Shown piece after piece: positions 24,683 to 32,892 of a DNA stretch of 64,000 bases (the stretch's first letter is position 1; each line of letters opens with the position of its first letter). Both the position numbers and the translations under genes were made by a program. The stretch is taken from contig NZ_JBAWKJ010000002.1 of NCBI RefSeq assembly GCF_037095755.1, positions 930,001 to 994,000 of the forward strand. Direction: 5' to 3'. The notes under the pieces were generated by a model, which ran no database searches, had not been told where the DNA came from, and saw nothing but the letters and a program-made list of their open reading frames with translations. The DNA comes from Sphingopyxis sp. CCNWLW2. Lineage in GTDB: Bacteria > Pseudomonadota > Alphaproteobacteria > Sphingomonadales > Sphingomonadaceae.

Positions 24683-24735
24683 TCGCCCCGCGTTTCCGTC
24701 GATAAATTTTCCCGGCGCCTCTTGCACATTCTATC

Positions 24736-24765
24736 TTAAGATATATCTTAGACGCATCTAGAATC
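24736..24765 (+). promoter_or_regulatory. PadR operator and promoter
   Basis: TAAGATATATCTTA (24737-24750) is a perfect 14-base palindrome. It covers the likely -35 box TTAAGA (24736-24741), which is 17 bases from TAGAAT (24759-24764). The PadR gene begins 33 bases after the palindrome, so autorepression is likely. Confidence 0.65.
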
Positions 24766-24782
24766 ACTCTAAGGAACGAAAA

Positions 24783-25388
24783 ATGATATTCTATGCGAAA
24801 ATGGAAGGCCGCGGTTGCGGCGGGCGGCATGCGATGCATCGCGGCGGACGTGGCTTTGGCCATGGGTTCGGGCACGGCTTTGGCGGCGGTGGCCGCCGTG
24901 GCGGCGGCCGGGGCGAGCGCGGTGAACGCCGACGCATGTTCGACGGCGGCGAGCTGCGGCTCGTATTGCTCAAGCTGATCGCCGACGAGCCGCGCCACGG
25001 ATACGACCTGATCCGTCACATCGAGGAACTGACGGGCGGCAGCTACGCGCCAAGCCCCGGCGTCATCTATCCGACGCTGACGATGCTCGACGACATGGGC
25101 CTGATCGAAGCGCAAGAGAGCGACGGCGCGAAAAAGCTGTTCGCGATCACCGACGCGGGACGCGCCGAACTCGAAGCCAATAGCGAGATTGTCGACGCCG
25201 CGATCACCCGCCTGACCGCGGTCGGCGAGGAAACGCAGCGCACGGACTCGGCGTCGGTGCGCCGCGCGATGGGCAATCTGCGCCAGGTGCTGATGAACCG
25301 GCTCGGCGACCGCGACCTCGACAATGCCGCGTTGCACGACATCGTCGCGCTGATCGACGAGGCGGCGCAAAAGATCGAGCGGCTGTGA
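24783..25388 (+). CDS. PadR-family transcriptional regulator with Gly/Arg-rich N-terminus
   Basis: The 201-aa product has an unusual first 50 residues, rich in Gly, His and Arg (RGGRGFGHGFGHGFGGGG). The PadR winged-helix follows: LRLVLLKLIADEPRHGYDLIRHIEELTGGSYAPSPGVIYPTLTMLDDMGLIEAQ, then a C-terminal dimerisation helix. The His/Gly-rich head is common in PadR proteins of this type and might bind metal. AAGGAA precedes the ATG. Its stop overlaps the start of the DUF2218 gene by one base, so the two form an operon behind the palindromic operator. Confidence 0.9.
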   Translation: MIFYAKMEGRGCGGRHAMHRGGRGFGHGFGHGFGGGGRRGGGRGERGERRRMFDGGELRLVLLKLIADEPRHGYDLIRHIEELTGGSYAPSPGVIYPTLTMLDDMGLIEAQESDGAKKLFAITDAGRAELEANSEIVDAAITRLTAVGEETQRTDSASVRRAMGNLRQVLMNRLGDRDLDNAALHDIVALIDEAAQKIERL

Positions 25389-25705
25389 TGAGCAGCGCTG
25401 TCGCCAACGTGCCCACGGCGCACGCGAGCAAATATCTGCAGCAGCTGTGCAAGCATTGGCAGCATAATCTCGCGGTCGAATTCACCCCCGACCACGGCAC
25501 CGTGGCCTTCCCCAAGGACGCGCGCGGCGCGACATGGGCGGGCGATGCGCTGGTGACGTTCGATGCCGGACCCGACGCGCTGTCGGTCCGCATCGACGCC
25601 AGCAGCGCCGAACATGTGGAAGCGATGAAGGGCGTCGTGGCGCGCCACCTCGACCGCTTCGCCTTTCGCGAAGCGCCGCTGGCGTTCGACTGGCAGGCGG
25701 CTTGA
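25388..25705 (+). CDS. DUF2218 domain-containing protein
   Basis: The 105-aa product is a small soluble protein with the DUF2218 pattern: HASKYLQQLCKHWQHNLAVEF early and HLDRFAFREAPLAFDW at the end. In other bacteria DUF2218 genes lie near siderophore or metal-related genes and are of unknown function. It is the second gene of the PadR operon, translationally coupled by TGATG. PadR probably controls its level. Confidence 0.85.
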   Translation: MSSAVANVPTAHASKYLQQLCKHWQHNLAVEFTPDHGTVAFPKDARGATWAGDALVTFDAGPDALSVRIDASSAEHVEAMKGVVARHLDRFAFREAPLAFDWQAA

Positions 25706-25720
25706 CACCCTGCCCCTCGC

Positions 25721-25808
25721 CATCCCGGACCTGATCCGGGCCGGATCCGTAGCGTCCTCGGTCGGAAGCACGGGACATGCAGTCATAGACCCCGGATCAA
25801 GTCCGGTG
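25721..25808. repeat. Pair of REP-like palindromes
   Basis: Two GC-rich hairpins, CCCGGAC-CTGA-TCCGGG (about 25724-25740) and CCGGA-TCAAG-TCCGG (about 25791-25805), flank about 50 unstructured bases downstream of the DUF2218 gene. The arrangement is of the intergenic repeat type common in sphingomonads, and different from the 15533 element. Confidence 0.6.
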
Positions 25809-25852
25809 TGATGGTGAGGAAAATGCGTTTCCCACACGCCGGTCGCCAGTCA

Positions 25853-25936
25853 TATCGTTTTTCAATATTATCGATTGACGATAAGAAGAAATCGGAATAT
25901 ATCGCTCTTCGATAAACAACCTATCGGAGAACGATA
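25853..25936 (+). promoter_or_regulatory. Operator array TATCG-N5-CGATA with embedded promoter
   Basis: Three exact copies of TATCGNNNNNCGATA lie at 25869-25883, 25900-25914 and 25922-25936; a one-mismatch copy is at 25853-25867. A promoter, TTGACG (25875-25880), 17 bases, TATATC (25898-25903), is embedded so that copy 1 covers -35 and copy 2 meets -10. Copy 3 covers the GGAGA ribosome-binding site and the A of the ATG. Centres of the exact copies are 31 and 22 bases apart, near whole helical turns. Confidence 0.82.
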
Positions 25937-26460
25937 TGCCTGTTCCCAACTCGACCCTTCTCGGCGCGACGCGCGGGCTGCTCTGGCTGATCCTCGGATT
26001 GATCGTGGCGTCGGCGCTGCTCGTCGTCGGCATCGCGGTCGCGCTGATCGTCGCCTGGCCCGAAGTCATGGCCGGATTCCGCGACAGCCCCGAATTCGTC
26101 GATGTCACGACGCTTCGGCTCCCGGTCGGCCTGCTGCTGGGGCTGCTCTTCGCCATCCTCGCCGGGGCGGCTTACATAATCCGCCAGTTTCAGGCGCTCG
26201 TGGCGAGCGCGGCGCGCGATCCCTTCATCGCTGCGAACGCGGCCCGGCTGCGCCGGGTCGGCTGGGCGCTCGTTGCCGTCCAGTTGCTGGCGATCCCGCT
26301 GCACTGGACCGCCAGCAGCATCGCGAAAGCGGGCAGCGCATTCGCCGACATGGGCGGAATCTCGCTCGGCAATCTGCTCGCGATCCTCCTCGCCTTCGTC
26401 CTCGCGGCGGTCTTCGAACAGGGCGCCGCGATGCGCGACGAGCTGGAAGGGACCGTGTGA
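25936..26460 (+). CDS. DUF2975 integral membrane protein
   Basis: The 174-aa product has four hydrophobic segments (about residues 14-42, 62-82, 112-130 and 143-160) and fits the DUF2975 family of small membrane proteins. A DUF2975 gene is typically paired with a small XRE regulator, as here: the regulator start overlaps its stop (TGATG). The function is unknown; such pairs are thought to behave like membrane-linked regulatory or maintenance modules. It is transcribed from the operator-bearing promoter directly upstream. Confidence 0.82.
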   Translation: MPVPNSTLLGATRGLLWLILGLIVASALLVVGIAVALIVAWPEVMAGFRDSPEFVDVTTLRLPVGLLLGLLFAILAGAAYIIRQFQALVASAARDPFIAANAARLRRVGWALVAVQLLAIPLHWTASSIAKAGSAFADMGGISLGNLLAILLAFVLAAVFEQGAAMRDELEGTV

Positions 26461-26669
26461 TGGCGATCGTCGTGAAACTGGATGACCTGCTCCACGCCAA
26501 GCGGATGACGCTGACCGACCTGTCCGACCGCATCGGGATCACGCTCGCCAACCTGTCGATCCTCAAGACCGGTAAGGCAAAGGCGATGCGCTTTTCGACG
26601 CTCGAGGCGATCTGCACCGAACTCGATTGCCAGCCAGGCGACTTGCTGGCGTTCGAAGCCGACAGCTGA
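26460..26669 (+). CDS. Small XRE-family (YozG-like) DNA-binding regulator
   Basis: The 69-aa product is almost entirely one Cro/CI helix-turn-helix: VKLDDLLHAKRMTLTDLSDRIGITLANLSILKTGKAKAMRFSTLEAICTELDCQPGDLLAFE. This HTH_26 type is the normal partner of DUF2975. The dyad-symmetric 15-base operators upstream fit a small HTH dimer. The likely role is to repress its own operon. Confidence 0.9.
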   Translation: MAIVVKLDDLLHAKRMTLTDLSDRIGITLANLSILKTGKAKAMRFSTLEAICTELDCQPGDLLAFEADS

Positions 26670-26688
26670 ACAGAGCACGGCAAAACTC

Positions 26689-26731
26689 GGCCCCGTTCCG
26701 CCTCCCCGGTCGGAACGGGGCCTTTTCTGTT
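26689..26731 (+). terminator. Terminator of the DUF2975-XRE operon
   Basis: The perfect 12-base stem GGCCCCGTTCCG / CGGAACGGGGCC (26689-26700 and 26711-26722) with a ten-base loop is followed by TTTTCTGTTT. It starts 20 bases after the XRE stop codon. Confidence 0.92.
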
Positions 26732-26808
26732 TGCGGAACGCAAGTTGGCCGTGGCACGTTAGGGACATGGCGGCCCGCCGGGTCGCCTTTGCCTTGAAAG
26801 GAAACTTC

Positions 26809-27108
26809 GTGTCCGATGCCCAGGGGCTGCTTTGCCCGACCTGCCGCGTGAACCTGACCATGTCGGAACGCCAGGGAATCGAGATCGACTATTGCCCCCA
26901 ATGCCGCGGCGTCTGGCTCGACCGCGGCGAACTCGACAAGATCATCGAGCGCAGCGAAGCCGCCAGCGCGCCGGCACCGCGCGCGTCCGCCCCTCCCCCG
27001 CCGCCACAGCCCGAATATCGCGAGCGCGGCTATGACGACCGCCATTACGGCGGCAAGCCGTACAAGAAGAATTACAAGAAGAGCTTCCTGAGCGAGCTGT
27101 TCGACTGA
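26809..27108 (+). CDS. Zinc-ribbon (zf-TFIIB) protein
   Basis: The 99-aa product starts at GTG 26809 behind GAAAGGAAAC; an ATG at 26767 has no good ribosome-binding site. Two Cys pairs (LLCPTCRVNL and YCPQCRGVWLDRGELDKII) form the TFIIB-type zinc ribbon of COG3809. A Pro-rich linker and a very basic tail (KPYKKNYKKSF) follow. The family is of unknown function; nucleic-acid binding is a reasonable guess. Its stop codon abuts that of the convergent permease gene. Confidence 0.82.
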   Translation: MSDAQGLLCPTCRVNLTMSERQGIEIDYCPQCRGVWLDRGELDKIIERSEAASAPAPRASAPPPPPQPEYRERGYDDRHYGGKPYKKNYKKSFLSELFD

Positions 27109-28509
27109 TCAGCCGACGACGGCGTGTCGGCGGGCGTAGAGGAAATAGACCCCCAGCCCGCCGACATTCCACACAAGGAACCAGAGCTGCGTCTGCACCG
27201 GCAGGCTGAAGAAGAGATAGATGCAGCCGAGCACCGCGATGCCGCCGACCACCCACGGCATCGGCGCGCGGAAGGTACGTGGCGCTTCGGGCGCGCGGCG
27301 GCGCATGATCAGCATACAGATCGACACCGCGGTGAACGCGGCGAGCGTGCCGGCATTGGCGAGCGCAGCAAGTTCGCCGAGCGGGATAAAGCCCGCGAGC
27401 ACTGCAACGACGAGCGCGGTGAAGATGGTGATCCGCACCGGCGTCCCGCGCGACGACAGCTTGGCGAGGCTCGCGGGCAACAGCCCGTCGCGCGCCATCG
27501 TGAAGAAGATGCGGCTCTGCCCATAGAAGAAGGCGAGAATGACCGTCGGCAGCGCGATGATCGCCGACACCGCAAGATATTGCGCCGCGAGCGGGCTGCC
27601 GAGTTCGCGCAGGATCAGCGCGAGCGGTTCGGGGCTGTTGGCAAAGCGCGTATAGGCGATCGCGCCGACCGCGGCGACCGCGACGGCGATATAGATGATC
27701 ACGCAGGCGAACATCGATCCGACGATGCCGATCTTGAGATCGCGGTCGGGATTCTTGGCTTCCTCGGCCGCGGTCGCGATCGCGTCGAAGCCATAGAAGG
27801 CGAAGAAGATGATCGCCGCCGCAGCCATCACGCCGCGCTCGACGCCATCGGGCCCCATATGCTTGGCGAAGCCATAGGGGCTGAAGGGTTCGAGATTGGC
27901 GGCGTTGAAGGCAGGCAGCGCGACGGCCACGAACACAATGAGCGCGACGATCTTCACCAGCACCAGGATCGCATTGAGCGTCGCGCTTTCACGCGTGCCG
28001 ACGAGGAGCAGCCCCGCGACCACCGCGATGATCGCAATTGCGGGCAGGTTGACGATGCCGCCGAGTTCGGGTCCCTGCATCAGCGCCATCGGAAAGCCCG
28101 CCCACGCCTGTAACAAGGGCGCGGCATAGCCCGACCAGCCGACCGCGACCGCGCTGACGACGAGCGAATATTCGAGGATCAGGCTCCACCCGACGACCCA
28201 CGCGAGCAATTCGCCGATCACGACATAGCTATAGGTATAAGCGCTGCCCGAAGCGGGGATCATCGTCGCCATTTCGGCATAGGCAAGCGCGGCGCAGGCG
28301 CAGATCAGCCCCGCGATACCGAAGGACAGGATGACCGCGGGCCCCGCCTTGTCGGCGCCGACGCCGATGAGGGTCAATATGCCCGTGCCGACGATCGCCC
28401 CGACGCCGAGCGCGATCAGATGCGGCCAGCCGAGCGTCCGCGCCAGCACCTGCTCGCCCTCCCGCCGTTCCGGAACGATCGGTTTGCGGCGGAACAGGCT
28501 GTCGGTCAT
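27109..28509 (-). CDS. APC-superfamily amino-acid permease (cationic amino-acid transporter type)
   Basis: The 466-aa product has about 12-14 membrane helices. The first contains GVGAIVGTGILTLIG, the substrate-binding unwound-helix motif of APC transporters; later FFAFYGFDAIATAAEEAKNPDRDLKIGI is the strong family signature of the CAT/YfnA branch. It moves amino acids through the inner membrane, probably with protons. The ATG at 28509 is well placed. Single gene; substrate range not predictable. Confidence 0.9.
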   Translation of the reverse strand: MTDSLFRRKPIVPERREGEQVLARTLGWPHLIALGVGAIVGTGILTLIGVGADKAGPAVILSFGIAGLICACAALAYAEMATMIPASGSAYTYSYVVIGELLAWVVGWSLILEYSLVVSAVAVGWSGYAAPLLQAWAGFPMALMQGPELGGIVNLPAIAIIAVVAGLLLVGTRESATLNAILVLVKIVALIVFVAVALPAFNAANLEPFSPYGFAKHMGPDGVERGVMAAAAIIFFAFYGFDAIATAAEEAKNPDRDLKIGIVGSMFACVIIYIAVAVAAVGAIAYTRFANSPEPLALILRELGSPLAAQYLAVSAIIALPTVILAFFYGQSRIFFTMARDGLLPASLAKLSSRGTPVRITIFTALVVAVLAGFIPLGELAALANAGTLAAFTAVSICMLIMRRRAPEAPRTFRAPMPWVVGGIAVLGCIYLFFSLPVQTQLWFLVWNVGGLGVYFLYARRHAVVG

Positions 28510-28599
28510 GCGGTGGGCTCCCCTGGGGCGTTTGCTGTGCTTTGCGCCGCTTGTAAGGACATGAGGCGTCAGCGCAAGATAACAACAATCGCGATCGGG

Positions 28600-28887
28600 T
28601 TACAGTAGCGCCTCGATCGCCTCGGCGAGCTTCGCGTCGCGCTCCGACAATCCGTCGGCGTCGTGTGTGGTGAGCAGAATATCGACGCGGTTGTAGACGT
28701 TCGACCATTCGGGGTGATGGTCCATCTTCTCGGCGATGATCGCGACGCTCGACATGAAACCGAAGGCTTGCGCGAAATCGGCGAATTTGAACTGGCGCGT
28801 GATTGCGTCACGTTTCGGTTCGTGCGTCCATTCGGGAAAGCGGGCGAGGAGCGCGCTGCGCGCTGCATTGTCGAGTTTCTGGACCAT
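28600..28887 (-). CDS. 4a-hydroxytetrahydrobiopterin dehydratase
   Basis: The 95-aa product is the usual length for the PCD/DCoH fold. The catalytic motif [32 protein letters not shown] contains the conserved His-His-Pro-Glu-Trp. It dehydrates the 4a-carbinolamine made by aromatic amino-acid hydroxylases to recycle pterin cofactor, and it can also help molybdopterin metabolism. GGGAGAAAG precedes the ATG at 28887. No phenylalanine hydroxylase gene is adjacent. Confidence 0.93.
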   Translation of the reverse strand: MVQKLDNAARSALLARFPEWTHEPKRDAITRQFKFADFAQAFGFMSSVAIIAEKMDHHPEWSNVYNRVDILLTTHDADGLSERDAKLAEAIEALL

Positions 28888-28938
28888 ATTCTTTCTCCCG
28901 CTGGTCAATGTGTCGCGCTCGCCATAAGGAAGGGCGCG

Positions 28939-29367
28939 ATGAGCGACAAGCCTGCCCTTCCCGATTTGCCCGCCGGCTGGACCGGCGGCGCGCCCGACGC
29001 CGATGCGCTGTTCGCGATGGCCGAGGCGGCGTTGGCGACGATGCCGGCGGTATTTGCCCCGCAAATCGAGGGAGTGGTCATCTCAATCGAGGAATTCGCC
29101 GACGATGAGATGCTTGCCTCGCTCGACATCGAACATCCTTATGAACTCACCGGGCTTTACGAGGGCCGCCCGCTGACCGAACGCAGCATCGGCGAAAGCG
29201 GTGGGATGCCCGACCGCGTCACCCTCTATCGCATCCCGATCCTCGTCGAGTGGATCGAGACGGGGGAGCGGCTCGACACGCTGGTGCGCCATGTGCTGAT
29301 CCACGAGATTGGCCACCATTTCGGCTTTTCCGACGACGATATGCACGCGCTGGAAGATATGGCGTGA
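28939..29367 (+). CDS. Zincin-like metallopeptidase family protein
   Basis: The 142-aa product contains [18 protein letters not shown] near its end, a HExxH zinc site with a third ligand downstream, as in the short metallopeptidase (DUF1025) family. The conserved middle [14 protein letters not shown] also fits. Cytoplasmic; natural substrates unknown. AAGGAAGGG precedes the ATG. Its stop overlaps the GTG start of ccmA, so it leads a four-gene overlapping operon with ccmA, ccmB and a VOC gene. Confidence 0.88.
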   Translation: MSDKPALPDLPAGWTGGAPDADALFAMAEAALATMPAVFAPQIEGVVISIEEFADDEMLASLDIEHPYELTGLYEGRPLTERSIGESGGMPDRVTLYRIPILVEWIETGERLDTLVRHVLIHEIGHHFGFSDDDMHALEDMA

Positions 29368-29948
29368 CCGAACTGCTGCGGCTGGACAGCGTAGCGTGCA
29401 TTCGCGGCGACCGGCTGCTGTTCGAGAATTTGTCGCTGGTGCTGAACCGCGGTGACGCGCTGTGGCTGCGCGGCCCCAATGGCGCGGGCAAGTCGAGCCT
29501 GATCCGCCTCACCGCGGGACTGCTGCGCCCAGCTGCCGGAACCGTCGAGCGCCGCGAGCGCATTGCACTGATCGACGAGGCATCGGCGCTCGACACCGAA
29601 CTCCCGCTGCGCCGCGCGCTCGATTTCTGGGCGCGGGTCGATACCGTCGACGGCCACACGGTCGACCGCGCGATGGACGAGATGGCACTGGCGCCGCTCG
29701 CCGAGGTGCCGATATCGATGCTCTCGACCGGCCAGCGCAAGCGCGCCGCGATGGTGCGTGTGATCGCGAGCGGCGCGCCGATCTGGCTGCTCGACGAGCC
29801 CGCGAACGGGATGGACGATGCGGCGCAGGCACGGCTGGTCGCCGCGATTGCAAAGCACCGCAGTAACGGCGGTGCGGTGCTGCTCGCGTCGCACTTTGCA
29901 CTCAGCATCCCCGATCTGGCGGAACTCGACATGGGCGCGCTCGCATGA
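29364..29948 (+). CDS. ccmA: Cytochrome c maturation ATP-binding protein CcmA
   Basis: The 194-aa ABC ATPase starts with GTG. Walker A is RGPNGAGKSSL, the signature is MLSTGQRKRAAMVRV, and Walker B is IWLLDEPANGMDD. The short length and the adjacent ccmB identify the haem-handling CcmAB complex, which releases CcmE-bound haem for c-type cytochrome assembly. It overlaps both neighbours by four bases. Confidence 0.95.
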   Translation: MTELLRLDSVACIRGDRLLFENLSLVLNRGDALWLRGPNGAGKSSLIRLTAGLLRPAAGTVERRERIALIDEASALDTELPLRRALDFWARVDTVDGHTVDRAMDEMALAPLAEVPISMLSTGQRKRAAMVRVIASGAPIWLLDEPANGMDDAAQARLVAAIAKHRSNGGAVLLASHFALSIPDLAELDMGALA

Positions 29949-30592
29949 CCGCGCTGATCGCCCTTTTTTGGCGCGACCTCCGCCGCGCATGGGGCAGCGG
30001 GGCGTTGTGGTTGCCGGTGCTGTTCTTCCTTCTCGTTGCGACCGCCTTCCCGTTCGCCGTTGGCCCCGACGCGCCGTTGCTGCGGCGTGCCGGCGGCGGG
30101 ATGGTCTGGGTCGCGGCGCTGCTCGCGGCGCTGCTGCCGATCGACCGGCTCGTGCGACCCGACAAGGATGCGGGCGTGCTCGATCAACTTGCGGTGCGCG
30201 GCTTTGCCGACGAGGTGATCGCAGCGGTGAAGATCGGCGCGCATGCCATCGGCTTCGGTCTGCCGCTGATGATCGCCCTGTTCCCTGCGTCGGCGCTGCT
30301 GGCGCAGGACGCGCCCCGCGTCGAACTGCTCGCGACCGGGATCGCCATCGCCATTCCGGCGCTCGCCTCGCTGGCGGTACTGAGTGCCGCGCTGACCGCG
30401 AACCACAAAGGCGGCAGCGCGATCGGCGGACTGCTCGTTCTTCCGCTCGCGGTGCCGATGCTGATCTTTGGCGCGGGCATGCTCGACCCGTCGGGGCGCG
30501 GCGCGATCAAGCTACTCGCGGCGACGAGCCTGCTCCTCACCATGGTCGGGCCATTCGCGGCGGGCGCGGCGCTGCGCGGCCTCCGCGAATGA
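29945..30592 (+). CDS. ccmB: Haem exporter membrane protein CcmB
   Basis: The 215-aa product has six hydrophobic helices and the CcmB pattern FWRDLRRAWGSG, PIDRLVRPDKDAGVLDQL and the terminal LLTMVGPFAAGAALR. With CcmA it forms the inner-membrane ABC part of cytochrome c maturation system I. ATGA overlap with ccmA. The next gene is a VOC protein, not ccmC; the rest of the ccm genes are not in this window. Confidence 0.95.
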   Translation: MTALIALFWRDLRRAWGSGALWLPVLFFLLVATAFPFAVGPDAPLLRRAGGGMVWVAALLAALLPIDRLVRPDKDAGVLDQLAVRGFADEVIAAVKIGAHAIGFGLPLMIALFPASALLAQDAPRVELLATGIAIAIPALASLAVLSAALTANHKGGSAIGGLLVLPLAVPMLIFGAGMLDPSGRGAIKLLAATSLLLTMVGPFAAGAALRGLRE

Positions 30593-30999
30593 CCCGCCAA
30601 TCGCTCGCGCATATCGCGCTCGTTGTGCGCGATTATGACGAGGCGATCGATTTTTACGTCGGGACCTTGGGCTTCACGCTCGTCGCCGACGACTATCAAC
30701 CGGCGCAGGACAAGCGATGGGTGCTCGTCGCGCCGCCGGGCAATCCGCCGGGCGGCGCGACGATCCTGCTGGCGCGTGCAGCCAGTGAAGATCAGGCGAA
30801 GTTCATCGGCGACCAGTCGGGCGGCCGCGTCTTCCTGTTCCTGCAAACCGACGATTTTTGGCGCGATTATCAGCATCTGCTCGAAAAGGGCGTGCGGATC
30901 GAGCGCGAGCCGCTGGAGGCCGACTATGGCACGGTCGCGGTGTTTCTCGACCTCTACGGCAACAAGTGGGACCTGATCGAGTTTCGCCGATCTCAATGA
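30589..30999 (+). CDS. VOC-family (glyoxalase/bleomycin resistance fold) protein
   Basis: The 136-aa product has two beta-alpha-beta-beta-beta modules: HIALVVRDYDEAIDFYVGTLGFTLVADD at the start and TVAVFLDLYGNKWDLIEF at the end. Potential metal ligands are the early His and the late Glu. VOC proteins include lyases, isomerases and dioxygenases; the reaction here is unknown. It overlaps the ccmB stop by four bases and ends the operon. Confidence 0.88.
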   Translation: MTRQSLAHIALVVRDYDEAIDFYVGTLGFTLVADDYQPAQDKRWVLVAPPGNPPGGATILLARAASEDQAKFIGDQSGGRVFLFLQTDDFWRDYQHLLEKGVRIEREPLEADYGTVAVFLDLYGNKWDLIEFRRSQ

Positions 31000-31006
31000 C
31001 CGCTAA

Positions 31007-31023
31007 CGACCGATTGCGGACGT
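31007..31023 (+). repeat. Dispersed short repeat CGACYGATTGCGGACGT, copy 2
   Basis: This copy is 16 of 17 bases identical to 5606-5622 and lies eight bases before the start of the unassigned gene at 31031. A phrase like that after the first gene (GGCTCCCCACCCC, about 31408-31421) follows this gene too. Confidence 0.5.
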
Positions 31024-31030
31024 AGGCCTC

Positions 31031-31399
31031 ATGGCCTTATGTGGGACCATGGACATCGCCACTCGCACATCGCGGAAGACGCTTCCGCTCCCGGCGGAAC
31101 GGGAGTCAATAGAGCTCGGACTATTGTTCTCAGATGATGAGGCCGAGCGGATAAAACGCGGCCACATTCCAAAGGACATGGACGATAAATGGTTCATTTT
31201 CTTCGAGGAGGGCTGGCTCTATTTCCATCGATCATGGACCGGTCACTGCATATATGGCGTTCGGCTCGATGGCTCACCAAGCGGTGTTCGTATCATTGAA
31301 GCGTGGGCTAGTCGCAACAAGGATGAATACAATTCGCCCGGCGTTGAAACCGACTTGCGAATGATCGAGCAATTGATAGCAACCCGCCTTCTTGCGTAA
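31031..31399 (+). CDS. Hypothetical protein (122 aa), possible cassette gene
   Basis: The product may start at 31031 (MALCGTM) or at 31049 (MDIATRT). It is soluble, with aromatic-rich strands (DDKWFIFFEEGWLYFHRSWTGHCIYGVRL) and a C-terminal helix. I recognise the look of a conserved family but cannot name a function. Codon use and base composition are less GC-rich than those of neighbours. It lies between the ccm operon and the rplA terminator, with the same bordering sequences as the gene at 5667, suggesting shared acquisition. Confidence 0.6.
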   Translation: MALCGTMDIATRTSRKTLPLPAERESIELGLLFSDDEAERIKRGHIPKDMDDKWFIFFEEGWLYFHRSWTGHCIYGVRLDGSPSGVRIIEAWASRNKDEYNSPGVETDLRMIEQLIATRLLA

Positions 31400-31436
31400 T
31401 CGAACGGCGGCTCCCCACCCCATACCCGCCCATAAG

Positions 31437-31462
31437 AAAAGGGCCGGAGTTTCCCCCGGCCC
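31437..31462 (-). terminator. Rho-independent terminator of rplKA
   Basis: On the minus strand the stem GGGCCGG / CCGGCCC encloses an eight-base loop and is followed by TTTTCTT. It lies 24 bases after the rplA stop. This ends the rplK-rplA transcript before rplJL. Confidence 0.88.
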
Positions 31463-31485
31463 TTCCCTAATTCAGTGCGTGCCGA

Positions 31486-32184
31486 TCAGGCGCCGGTCAC
31501 GTCGGCCGTATCGACCTTCACGCCGGGACCCATCGACGACGACAGCGCGATCTTGCGGACGTACTTGCCCTTCGCGCCGGCCGGCTTGGCCTTGACGATC
31601 GCGTCGACGAACGCGTCGAAGTTCTGGCGGAGCTTTTCCTCGCCGAACGACAGCTTGCCGAGGCCGGCGTGAATGATGCCGACCTTTTCGACGCGGAATT
31701 CGATCTGACCGCCCTTGGCGGCCTTCACGGCTTCCGCGACGTTCGGGGTCACGGTGCCCAGCTTCGGGTTCGGCATCAGGCCCTTCGGACCCAGCGTCTT
31801 GCCGAGGCGGCCGACGATGCCCATCATGTCCGGCGTCGCGATGACGCGGCCATAGTCGAGGTTGCCCGCGAGCATGTCTTCCATCAGGTCTTCGGCACCG
31901 ACCTTGTCGGCGCCGGCGGCCAGCGCCTTGTCGGCGTTGTCGCCGCGCGCGAACACGGCAACCTTGACGTCCTTGCCGGTGCCGGCGGGCAGCGTCACGA
32001 CGCCGCGGACCATCTGGTCGGCGTGGCGCGGGTCGACACCGAGGTTGATCGCGACTTCGAGCGTTTCGTCGAACTTGGCCGAGGCCAGCTCGCGAACGGT
32101 CTTCAGCGCTTCGTCGACGGTGTGCAGCTTCAGCGCATCAACCTTGCCCTCGAGGGCCTTCTGCTTCTTGGTCAGCTTTGCCAT
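31486..32184 (-). CDS. rplA: Ribosomal protein uL1
   Basis: The 232-aa product is normal for uL1, the L1-stalk protein and translational repressor of its own operon. The signatures [44 protein letters not shown] and [21 protein letters not shown] are all present. It follows rplK by four bases. Confidence 0.98.
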   Translation of the reverse strand: MAKLTKKQKALEGKVDALKLHTVDEALKTVRELASAKFDETLEVAINLGVDPRHADQMVRGVVTLPAGTGKDVKVAVFARGDNADKALAAGADKVGAEDLMEDMLAGNLDYGRVIATPDMMGIVGRLGKTLGPKGLMPNPKLGTVTPNVAEAVKAAKGGQIEFRVEKVGIIHAGLGKLSFGEEKLRQNFDAFVDAIVKAKPAGAKGKYVRKIALSSSMGPGVKVDTADVTGA

Positions 32185-32188
32185 CGGT

Positions 32189-32620
32189 TCAGCCCTCCGT
32201 CACTTCGAGGCCCATCGAGCGCGCGCTGCCCTCGATGATCTTCGTTGCCTGTTCGATGTCGTTCGCGTTGAGATCCTTCATCTTGATCTCGGCGATTTCG
32301 GCGAGCTTCGAGCGCGCGATCTTGCCGCCGCTGATCTTGCCCGGCTCCTTCGAACCCGACTTGAGGTTCGCGGCCTTCTTGATCAGGTAGGTTGCCGGCG
32401 GCGTCTTCGTGACGAACGAAAAGCTCTTGTCGGCGAACACGGTGATGATGGTCGGGGTCGGCGTACCCTTTTCCATACCGTCGGTCGCGGCGTTGAACGC
32501 CTTGCAGAATTCCATGATGTTGACGCCGCGCTGACCCAATGCCGGCCCAAGCGGCGGCGACGGGTTGGCGGTGCCGGCGGGCACCTGCAGCTTGATGTAG
32601 CCGCTAATCTTCTTAGCCAT
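32189..32620 (-). CDS. rplK: Ribosomal protein uL11
   Basis: The 143-aa product starts [42 protein letters not shown], the N-terminal uL11 domain with the conserved prolines. The C-terminal rRNA-binding domain ends [27 protein letters not shown]. It sits at the GTPase-associated centre and is needed for the stringent response. AGGAGG precedes the ATG. First gene of rplKA, separated from nusG by a thioesterase gene. Confidence 0.98.
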   Translation of the reverse strand: MAKKISGYIKLQVPAGTANPSPPLGPALGQRGVNIMEFCKAFNAATDGMEKGTPTPTIITVFADKSFSFVTKTPPATYLIKKAANLKSGSKEPGKISGGKIARSKLAEIAEIKMKDLNANDIEQATKIIEGSARSMGLEVTEG

Positions 32621-32892
32621 GATGGCCTCCTGTCTTTCTGTCGGCCCGCCGTTTCCAGCGAACCTCAAAATTAGCGGTCGAACAGAAGGGCATCACCCCT
32701 TCCTCCCGCGCGGAATCACGCCCTTATCTGACGCGAAGCGGCGCCCCTACTCCGGCGTGGGCAAAAATGCAAGGGCGACAGCCAGTCGATTCGAGAATTC
32801 GGCGGAAAACTGCCTAACTTCACTCGCAAATCGCTTTTCGGCTCGCCTGCATCACCATCATCGAAGCATAGCGGCGCAAAGTAGGACAGCGA

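Noticed and set aside
26748..26770. TGGCACG before the zinc-ribbon gene as a sigma-54 site
   Set aside because: There is no GC ten bases after the GG, so the -12 element is missing.
30593..31030. ccmC following ccmB
   Set aside because: The next frame encodes a VOC-fold protein and has no membrane helices or WWD motif.
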